Of a DNA stretch of 5,082 nt, positions 1-5,082 are shown piece by piece (position 1 is the stretch's first letter; each line of letters begins with the position of its first letter). The DNA lies in NCBI GenBank assembly GCA_030835005.1, contig JAUQWT010000290.1:1-5082 (forward strand), in the 5' to 3' direction. The position numbers and the translations under genes were made by a program. This DNA is from Ignavibacteria bacterium (GTDB lineage: Bacteria > Bacteroidota > Ignavibacteria > Tepidaquicellales > OLB5). Below the pieces are notes generated by a model that did not search any database, was not told the origin of the DNA, and was given only the letters and a program-made list of their open reading frames with translations.

Positions 1-202
1 GAATACACAGGTCTGGCGCGTATTGCTGGAATCCTTTGCATCAGAGCAGGCTGCAAGAATGACTGCAATGGATGCTGCAACCACCAACGCCAATGACCTG
101 CTTGTATCGCTGAACCTGATATACAACAGCGCAAGACAGGCGAAGATAACAACAGAACTGCTTGAGATAGTCGGCGGCGCAGAGGCTCTGAAACAGGGGT
201 AG
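1..202 (+). CDS. atpG: F1F0 ATP synthase subunit gamma, C-terminal part (5' end outside window)
   Basis: This is the last 66 codons plus TAG of the gamma subunit, read from base 2. Gamma is the central rotor shaft of the F1 sector and couples proton flow through the membrane ring to ATP synthesis on alpha3beta3. Recognition rests on the conserved C-terminal helix: LLESFASEQAARMTAMDAAT, then TNAND, and the hallmark ending (Y-N-x-A-R-Q-A-x-I-T-x-E-L-x-E-I-V-G-G-A-E-A-L). These match the family signature (ASE.AARM.AM..AT.NA and IT.E..EIVGGA). The frame is intact and ends at the usual family position. A strong terminator follows within 25 bases and no atpD or atpC comes next. This fits the split ATP synthase operons known in Bacteroidota and Chlorobiota, where beta and epsilon sit elsewhere; that last point is inference. 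Confidence 0.96.
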   Translation, partial: NTQVWRVLLESFASEQAARMTAMDAATTNANDLLVSLNLIYNSARQAKITTELLEIVGGAEALKQG

Positions 203-225
203 ATTGACCAAATAATCGAAAAATG

Positions 226-255
226 AAAAGGCATCTTGTAAAAGATGCCTTTTTT
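226..255 (+). terminator. Rho-independent terminator of the atpG transcript, possibly bidirectional
   Basis: A perfect 12-bp inverted repeat (AAAAGGCATCTT at 226-237, AAGATGCCTTTT at 242-253) closes a GTAA loop, a GNRA-type tetraloop. A T run at 250-255 follows, then GTTT. The stem starts 23 bases after the atpG stop, so this is the end of that transcript. On the reverse strand the same stem is followed by TTTTCATTTTT, so it could also stop transcription arriving from the convergent large gene, whose stop lies about 85 bases away. Confidence 0.9.
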
Positions 256-298
256 GTTTGTGGTATTTCCTCTTAACTTTGTTTCTTTTTTTGCCTTT

Positions 299-315
299 CC
301 AGCGCTTTACGCTGG
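299..315. other. Small perfect hairpin in the convergent intergenic gap
   Basis: CCAGCG and CGCTGG form a 6-bp perfect stem around a 5-base loop, 23 bases beyond the stop codon of the large reverse-strand gene. It lacks a T run on the reverse strand (the following bases are A-rich there), so it is not a classical intrinsic terminator. It may protect the 3' end of the mRNA or be chance. Apart from this and the terminator, I see nothing in 203-338. Confidence 0.35.
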
Positions 316-338
316 TCCCGCGTTTCTACTTGGCGAGA

Positions 339-3300
339 TTACTTCAATAATACCATTTTTTTACTGTCCACAAATTTCTTGCCATTTGGTTCTTCAGCTT
401 CGATGCGGTAGAAGTATACACCTGATGCGTAATTCATAGCGTTGAATTGAGCAATGTAGAATCCTGCGGTTTTGATTTCGTTATTTACTAATCTAACAAC
501 TTCCCTGCCTAAAATATCATAAACAACAATGTTCACTTTTGCATCCCGCGGAATATCATAGTTTATCTTTGTTACCGGATTGAACGGATTCGGATAGTTC
601 TGCGACAGCCTGAATACCAGCGGTATGTTCTCGTTTTCTTTCTTGTCTGAGATTGGCACTGTCGAACCGAATACTTTCTGTATATCACTGCTTACTATCT
701 TCATGTGTTCAATTACATCTTTCGGTCTTTGAGTCTTTATTAAATCTCTAAGTGCCGATCTTTTTTGAAGTTCCTTCTTAGAACCGATATCACCGTTATT
801 TGCTTTTTCTTCAAGGTTTTTAATCTTTTCGCCGTCATTTGTCCTCGAAATATTATACACCTCTTTTACCGAGTTGTTTATCACTTTCCTCTGTTCTTTT
901 GTGAACGGAGATTTGTCGTCATCTCCTTCTTCGTTTTCTCCTCTATATGCTCCGCCTTGTCCCTGAACAAGCAGGCTTGTTGCCATATAATCCCATCTTG
1001 CCAAAAGTCCTTCATAAGAGGTTGGATTAGCGTTGATTATCTGTTCAAATCCGCTTAACGCTGAAGTGTACTGCCCAAGCTGTACCTTGCATTTTTGAAC
1101 AAGATAATGTGATATTTTGACTAGAGCTGTATTTGAACTGTGATTAAGTATCAATTCTTCGTAGAAAGATTTCAGTGATGATACTTCACCCGTATCAGAT
1201 GCAATTACCGACATGAACAGAGTTTGCAGTGATGCAATACTTTCAGTGCTATCGGGATATGTACTAATCAACTCATAGCATTTTGATTTTGAGTTTGTAT
1301 AATTCCTATGGCGCATAGCTGTTCTGATTGCATCATATAGTTGTTTCGGTGTTTCGCTTGTGACCGAAGACAATCCACCACCCTGTCCCCCTGAACTTGG
1401 AATTGTATCGTACAAACCATTTCCGATATCCACAATATCTTCTTCTGTTGGCAGCGTTGTACTGCAATCATAACTTAAAAATGAAAGAGAAACCTGATCC
1501 ATACCAACCACTACGTAATTATACGGCAGTGTTGGACTAGTTATTGCAGTGCCGTCCAGCTTAAAGCAGTTATTACGCTGGCGGTACGAGTATGAGCCGT
1601 CCCAGAACGAACCGTACATATGATATGCTGACGGTGAGGCAGAAGTAGTTACGTCAAATTTATTCCTGCCGCCATCGGTGAAAAATACTGAATTATCCGT
1701 CTGCAAATTAATAGACGAGCCTGAAATATTTGTAATGACATTATATCCTCCAAGCCACGTCGTACCTGAAGGCATCATACCAAGCGAGCTTTCGCCGGAG
1801 GTAAATATACCTTTTGATTCAGCCGAAGTATTGGTAATGGTATTTCCGTACAGGTCAGCAGTTGAGAATAAAGTGTTAATTCCAATAGAAAATCCTGTTA
1901 TTGAATTATTCTTAACAACTCCGCCGGTAACCGTAGAAAGCATTACTCCCGTTGCATAACCGTTTGATGTCAAAGTATTATTCATAACATACAAAGGCAC
2001 AGTAAGGCCCGAAAATCCCTGCACACATATACCATTTCCGCGGCTGTTATTCATATTGACAGTGTTATAAGTAACGTAAAGACCCGAAAACGGCGACTCG
2101 CTTTCTGTATAAACTGCCTGAACACCGCCTGAAGTATCAGATGAACTGTTGAAGATGTTATACCTTATATCAACAAGCGGGCAGTTTAGTGTTTTGATCG
2201 CGTAATTAACCTGATTTGACGATATATCCTCAAACTTGGAATTGTATATCTTAACGTTAGTCCCGTTGAATTTGAGTCCGCCCCATTTGTGGCCTGATAC
2301 TGCTGATTTGAAAATATTCTTATCGTTTGGACCGGTCATTTCGGAAGCATCATCAACAGTGAATGTTCCGCCGTTCATTATTATGCAGGCTGAATCACTG
2401 AAAGTAAGCGTGGTGTTTGTCCCTTCAATAACTACATTATGACCGTTGGTGATTATTGTGTCACCAAAAAACATATTTCCGCTCAGTGTATCGTCAGCAA
2501 CCAGTTCACCCCCTTCCTGAAAAACCGGAGTAAGCTTAAACATTTTTCCCTCGCCCGGCTCAAACCAGCCAAGTGAACCTTGTGTCGTACCAAATTCAAC
2601 ATAACCGTTTATGCCGTTGATATCAAAAGTTTCCGATTCACCTGAAGCGATATCGGTGAGCACATAGGAATTTGTTGCGGGAAGCATGTTCTTATTAAAT
2701 CTCAATCTTATATATCTCTGGTCTGTACCCGATGACCCCTGAACCGGAACACAGCGCCGGTTAACAAGCATGAAATATCTGCTTTGGTCTCCTAGCGGCG
2801 GATTAACAGGTTCGAAAAATCCCATTTCCCAGTATCGCTCATCTTCACAGTCAGCATAAACGGGCCAATCCTGAAAGCAATTGCTTGTGCTTGAAATATT
2901 CGGTGCAATACTGGCAAGATCGTTTATATAATAATGGTTTGCGGTTTCACTGTGCACACTGTATCCTGCCAGCCACCGAGTATTGTCAAGTGTTGGCTTC
3001 CAATTTCCAAACTTACTCTGCATACTTGCTACGTCACTCCACTTATCCTGTCCGAATAAATTAGAAGTGCGTTTTGAAAAATTCTGATTTGCCAAGTTAA
3101 GCAATCCGAACGTATAAAACGTACCGGGGACACTGGCATTTTGATACGGAAGTGAGTACTTGCTTAGAGTGGATGGCTCGGTGAATGATTGATATATATA
3201 CCAGCCAATACCATCAGCACCGTGGGCTATTGAGAGCATTGCCTGTGCTTCAATTTCCTGGTTAGTTGGTTCACGCATACCGTAATCAAATTTATTCAAT

Positions 3301-4928
3301 GAATTATTCCAGAATAGAACTGAATGCATCTCAGGCTGGACAAACATTGGAATACCGGGATAATAAGTATCACGCTGCTGTCTTGCATGATTTACCTGGT
3401 AAATCAGCGAACCCCAATGCCTGGGTTTATCATAAAGGTCATTTTCATTTTCAGGTATAATTGCATACTTATCTCCAAAAGCCTTATGCTGTAAACTGAT
3501 ATTATATTCATCATAATTTGCAGTAAACCAGTACGAAATAAAATCACTCATATTACCGGCATTAAACTGCGGGGGCATTTTAAGGTCACTGATTTCATGA
3601 GCATCAAGCGATACACTCTTTATCCCGATATTCTGAAACAGCTTAAGCATTTCTCTGTGTCCAATTGTATTATCTTTCAAGCCTCTTATCTGATGATAGT
3701 TTGAAAGCGCAACATGAAGCTGAGCATTTGGATTGCCACCTGAACCGGTCATAACGCCCTTAACATATTCAATGCACGGGATATTAGAATAGTTCATCTC
3801 ATCTGTGTAAAAACTGTAATTGCTTGGGTTATCAGTAAATGCTGATGCTTCCTGCTTAATATGAGGATCATAATCATGATTGAAAAGTTGGTCTCCATAC
3901 TTATCATCTACAGTCATTTTATCGAACCAAACATCGGCTTCGCCATACCACCATACATTAAAGCTGACTTTACTTTTAGCTTCCCAGTTACGCCAGTCAT
4001 TATAATCTTGTTCGGTATTGAGTACATCAGGGTCAGTTGCTCTGCCTCCAGTAACGATATTGTTAATATTCAAAAATATATCTTTATACTCACCTCCATA
4101 ATATCCTTGACCATTCTTAAAATTTTCTGAATTTATTATAATATTTTTAATTGGATCACCTTTAAAATTTATAACTTCTATTTTAGCAATACGTTTACCA
4201 TCAGGCACATTGGCATTAATTCTCATCATTGGTTTAACATGCCAGTCTTCCGCATCAGCTTGTGCCCAGTTAGTCAAATCCCCAAACTGAAGGTTCTCAT
4301 AAATATCCTTAGCAATATACCGGGGTGTAGCATCATTAATTTCACTTACATATAATACTGTCCTGCCCTGGTCAGTCATATACTCTCCGCTGCAGTACTG
4401 ATAACAAAAGCCGTTGTTTACATCATGAGTACCGTTTACCGGATTAACCTCATAAATCATCCTTTGAGCAAAACAAAGATTCATTATATGAACGGTACTG
4501 TACAAACCGCTGAAACCTCCTGAATCAACGGCATCCATATACCATGAGAAATTATCAAGCTGCTGCTGGGTTTTTAATACTCCAAACTGCCCAAACCGGA
4601 TACTTCCGGGTGAATCGCCGAAGTTGTGAAGCATATTAAAGCCTAATTCATCATAAAACCCGTTACTGATATTGTACTCCATTGTCTGCTCAGGTACCCA
4701 GTAATCAACGTAGCTTTTGTTATAAATAATCATCTTAAAATCCTTCTGCTGGGGTGCGGGGGCTGAAATGTTTGAAACATCTGAAACAGATGTAATTCCG
4801 GTTTCGTTACTTTCCGTGGTATTCCCGGATTTAATGTACCATGCAGCAAATGTATAATACATAACCGGAATCAGCAAAGCAATTAATCCTTTTTTCAAAT
4901 AAGTGTTCATGACTTTGAAGGTTATCAT
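339..4928 (-). CDS. Large multidomain T9SS-exported protein: glycoside-hydrolase-like barrel, parallel beta-helix, TPR-like region, type A sorting tail
   Basis: The gene encodes 1529 residues in one open frame, stop TAA. Order of parts: hydrophobic export segment (about 14-32, after Lys-Lys); barrel-like region (about 66-620) interrupted by a beta-sandwich-like stretch (about 205-345, with VSFNVWWYGEADVWFDKMTV); all-beta domain (about 700-803, LVNRR and EPGEGKMFKL); right-handed beta-helix (about 810-1155); Gly-rich linker (about 1178-1187); TPR-like helices (about 1193-1325); acidic then charged linker (about 1331-1425); T9SS tail (about 1436-1529). The tail and export segment indicate Sec export, then T9SS passage to the cell surface or medium. 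The GH-like fold is inferred from GFNMLHNFG, FYTDEM, FVQPEM and HGADGIGWYIYQSF; no family is assigned, and substrate and activity are unknown. Met1 (4928) and Met7 (4910) are both possible starts. Met7 puts KK next to the hydrophobic core; neither has a clear Shine-Dalgarno. There is no N-terminal lipobox: the first Cys is residue 152. Confidence 0.9.
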   Translation of the reverse strand: MITFKVMNTYLKKGLIALLIPVMYYTFAAWYIKSGNTTESNETGITSVSDVSNISAPAPQQKDFKMIIYNKSYVDYWVPEQTMEYNISNGFYDELGFNMLHNFGDSPGSIRFGQFGVLKTQQQLDNFSWYMDAVDSGGFSGLYSTVHIMNLCFAQRMIYEVNPVNGTHDVNNGFCYQYCSGEYMTDQGRTVLYVSEINDATPRYIAKDIYENLQFGDLTNWAQADAEDWHVKPMMRINANVPDGKRIAKIEVINFKGDPIKNIIINSENFKNGQGYYGGEYKDIFLNINNIVTGGRATDPDVLNTEQDYNDWRNWEAKSKVSFNVWWYGEADVWFDKMTVDDKYGDQLFNHDYDPHIKQEASAFTDNPSNYSFYTDEMNYSNIPCIEYVKGVMTGSGGNPNAQLHVALSNYHQIRGLKDNTIGHREMLKLFQNIGIKSVSLDAHEISDLKMPPQFNAGNMSDFISYWFTANYDEYNISLQHKAFGDKYAIIPENENDLYDKPRHWGSLIYQVNHARQQRDTYYPGIPMFVQPEMHSVLFWNNSLNKFDYGMREPTNQEIEAQAMLSIAHGADGIGWYIYQSFTEPSTLSKYSLPYQNASVPGTFYTFGLLNLANQNFSKRTSNLFGQDKWSDVASMQSKFGNWKPTLDNTRWLAGYSVHSETANHYYINDLASIAPNISSTSNCFQDWPVYADCEDERYWEMGFFEPVNPPLGDQSRYFMLVNRRCVPVQGSSGTDQRYIRLRFNKNMLPATNSYVLTDIASGESETFDINGINGYVEFGTTQGSLGWFEPGEGKMFKLTPVFQEGGELVADDTLSGNMFFGDTIITNGHNVVIEGTNTTLTFSDSACIIMNGGTFTVDDASEMTGPNDKNIFKSAVSGHKWGGLKFNGTNVKIYNSKFEDISSNQVNYAIKTLNCPLVDIRYNIFNSSSDTSGGVQAVYTESESPFSGLYVTYNTVNMNNSRGNGICVQGFSGLTVPLYVMNNTLTSNGYATGVMLSTVTGGVVKNNSITGFSIGINTLFSTADLYGNTITNTSAESKGIFTSGESSLGMMPSGTTWLGGYNVITNISGSSINLQTDNSVFFTDGGRNKFDVTTSASPSAYHMYGSFWDGSYSYRQRNNCFKLDGTAITSPTLPYNYVVVGMDQVSLSFLSYDCSTTLPTEEDIVDIGNGLYDTIPSSGGQGGGLSSVTSETPKQLYDAIRTAMRHRNYTNSKSKCYELISTYPDSTESIASLQTLFMSVIASDTGEVSSLKSFYEELILNHSSNTALVKISHYLVQKCKVQLGQYTSALSGFEQIINANPTSYEGLLARWDYMATSLLVQGQGGAYRGENEEGDDDKSPFTKEQRKVINNSVKEVYNISRTNDGEKIKNLEEKANNGDIGSKKELQKRSALRDLIKTQRPKDVIEHMKIVSSDIQKVFGSTVPISDKKENENIPLVFRLSQNYPNPFNPVTKINYDIPRDAKVNIVVYDILGREVVRLVNNEIKTAGFYIAQFNAMNYASGVYFYRIEAEEPNGKKFVDSKKMVLLK
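342..623 (-). other. Region within the large protein: T9SS type A C-terminal sorting domain (residues about 1436-1529)
   Basis: This small beta-sandwich tail has every hallmark of the Por-secretion-tail family: FRLSQNYPNPFNPVTKINYDI at its start, then VNIVVYDILGREVVRLV, AGFYIAQFNA, ASGVYFYRIEA and a terminal KKMVLLK. Such tails direct a Sec-exported protein through the outer-membrane T9SS translocon and are usually cleaved afterwards, with anchoring or release. The NYPNPFNP form is typical of Ignavibacteria and related FCB lineages, and is the best taxonomic marker in the window. Confidence 0.95.
954..1352 (-). other. Region within the large protein: TPR-like helical repeats (residues about 1193-1325)
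   Basis: The stretch is helical and amphipathic, unlike the beta-rich parts before it. Its clearest unit (residues 1284-1302, LGQYTSALSGFEQIINANP) fits the TPR consensus at Gly15, Tyr17, Ala20, Phe24 and Pro32. An earlier degenerate unit (NYTNSKSKCYELISTYPDS, about 1209-1227) has the same aromatic and Pro spacing. A third helix pair lies between (FYEELILNH, about 1255-1263). TPR-like repeats usually hold protein partners. A role in docking or in spacing the sorting tail from the folded domains is inference. Confidence 0.6.
1464..2501 (-). other. Region within the large protein: right-handed parallel beta-helix (residues about 810-1155)
   Basis: The region begins with a typical cap and first coils (hydrophobic-polar alternation from TLSGNMFFGDTIITNGHNVV). 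It continues with repeated Asn-x-hydrophobic turns: Asn896 (YNSKF), Asn924 (YNIF), Asn955 (YNTV), Asn984 (NNTL), Asn1008 (NNSI), Asn1029 (GNTI) and Asn1063 (YNVI). They are spaced 28, 31, 29, 24, 21 and 34 residues apart, close to one helix coil each, as in PbH1/NosD-like beta-helices with stacked asparagines. Such folds occur in polysaccharide lyases, hydrolases and surface adhesins. No catalytic set is recognised here, so the domain may serve for binding or as a spacer. Confidence 0.8.
3069..4733 (-). other. Region within the large protein: putative glycoside-hydrolase-like TIM barrel with inserted beta-sandwich (residues about 66-620)
   Basis: The region opens with a strand-helix unit (YDELGFNMLHNFG, residues 92-104), like the 'lkelGfN.vh' start of clan-A-type barrels. 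Residues about 205-345 then read as a beta-rich carbohydrate-binding-like sandwich. Barrel-like strands resume with SFYTDEM (372-378), QLHVALSNYH (403-412), GIKSVSLDAHE (435-445), IPMFVQPEMH (526-535) and AHGADGIGWYIYQSF (568-582). The last is a typical final-strand motif of GH barrels. Glu377 and Glu533 are the best catalytic pair candidates, because both sit at the ends of predicted strands. All of this is read by eye; the fold call is moderate and the residue assignment speculative. Confidence 0.5.
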
Positions 4929-4962
4929 GGTTTTGGAATTTAATTGTAAAATAGGTTAGGTT

Positions 4963-4968
4963 ATTATA
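4963..4968 (-). promoter_or_regulatory. Possible -10 element upstream of the large gene
   Basis: The reverse strand reads TATAAT here, a perfect sigma-70-type -10 hexamer, 34 bases before the first ATG (4928) and 52 before the second (4910). No matching -35 is present: the hexamer 17 bases upstream is TAATAG. The surroundings are AT-rich, so a chance match is possible. The Bacteroidota-type TAnnTTTG element is not seen either. Confidence 0.3.
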
Positions 4969-5035
4969 AATCATTTGTAAAAAAGCTATTATTTAAGAAG
5001 AATTCCCCTTATACGGGATTACAGGATAAAGTTTT

Positions 5036-5082
5036 CTATTTTATCATAAGCATTTTCTTTGTGTCAATCAGATTATCTTCAA
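5036..5082 (-). CDS. C-terminal end of a probable second T9SS cargo protein (5' part outside window)
   Basis: The reverse strand is open from the window edge (first full codon at 5080) to TAG at 5036-5038 and gives the 14 residues EDNLIDTKKMLMIK. The other two reverse frames hit a stop within the first few codons. The last ten residues (IDTKKMLMIK) align without gaps to the last ten of the 1529-residue protein (VDSKKMVLLK): five identities (D, K, K, M, K), the rest conservative. This is the usual closing strand of a T9SS type A sorting domain, so the upstream gene is probably another T9SS substrate. It ends 107 bases before the large gene's first ATG, on the same strand, and no convincing terminator lies between, so co-transcription is possible. 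The fragment is short, so the call rests on this ending alone. Confidence 0.65.
   Translation of the reverse strand, partial: EDNLIDTKKMLMIK

Noticed and set aside
245..439. Forward open frame of 64 codons over the intergenic gap and the 3' end of the large gene
   Set aside because: It starts inside the terminator stem, has no ribosome binding site, and mostly overlaps the sorting-domain codons of the large gene antisense.
765..1058. Forward open frame of 97 codons
   Set aside because: It lies entirely antisense within the TPR and linker part of the large gene; its composition (Phe- and Cys-rich) is that of a shadow frame.
1678..1959. Forward open frame of 93 codons
   Set aside because: Antisense shadow of the beta-helix coding region; no recognisable motif.
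1737..2243. DNA-level tandem repeat in the beta-helix region
   Set aside because: The periodicity is only in the protein; the nucleotide sequence of the coils is not repeated.
3861..4130. Forward open frame of 89 codons, rich in Ile
   Set aside because: Antisense shadow of the inserted beta-sandwich; the hydrophobicity comes from AT-rich codons read on the wrong strand.
4993..5025. Possible terminator between the upstream gene fragment and the large gene
   Set aside because: Only about 4 bp (TCCC/GGGA) pair well around TATAA, and the T run on the reverse strand is too far from the stem.
5040..5067. Reverse-strand TTGACA with a 16-base spacer and GATAAA as a sigma-70 promoter
   Set aside because: The -35 and most of the spacer lie in the coding end of the upstream gene fragment (5036-5082), and the -10 matches only 4 of 6, so chance is more likely.

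Overview
The window is bacterial chromosomal DNA. It most likely comes from the Fibrobacterota-Chlorobiota-Bacteroidota (FCB) superphylum, with an Ignavibacteria-like relative as the best guess. The main reason is the C-terminal NYPNPFNP-type sorting tail on the large reverse-strand protein. This is a type IX secretion system (T9SS) type A tail, in the form common in Ignavibacteria, Kryptonia and Calditrichaeota-type genomes. Weak or absent Shine-Dalgarno sequences also fit.

Layout. Bases 1-202 (+) are the last 66 codons of the F1 ATP synthase gamma subunit, atpG. A strong intrinsic terminator follows at 226-255. Bases 203-338 form the convergent intergenic gap, which also holds a small hairpin at 299-315. 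Bases 339-4928 (-) are one uninterrupted 1529-codon gene for a very large exported protein. Its order of parts is: N-terminal hydrophobic export segment, glycoside-hydrolase-like alpha/beta barrel with an apparent inserted beta-sandwich, all-beta domain, right-handed parallel beta-helix, Gly-rich linker, TPR-like helical region, acidic and charged linker, and T9SS sorting tail. Bases 4929-5035 are a short AT-rich gap with a possible -10 element. Bases 5036-5082 (-) hold the last 14 codons of another gene. Its ending (IDTKKMLMIK) closely resembles the end of the large protein (VDSKKMVLLK), so it is probably a second T9SS cargo gene in tandem.

How they fit together. The ATP synthase gene is housekeeping, and its operon apparently ends here. 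The reverse-strand genes look like a run of T9SS-secreted surface or extracellular proteins. The large one plausibly binds or degrades a polysaccharide, but its substrate and activity cannot be read from the sequence. I see no RNA genes, mobile elements, CRISPR arrays or DNA repeats. No wholly new system is evident; the most notable items are the domain architecture of the 1529-residue protein and the probable tandem T9SS cargo arrangement.
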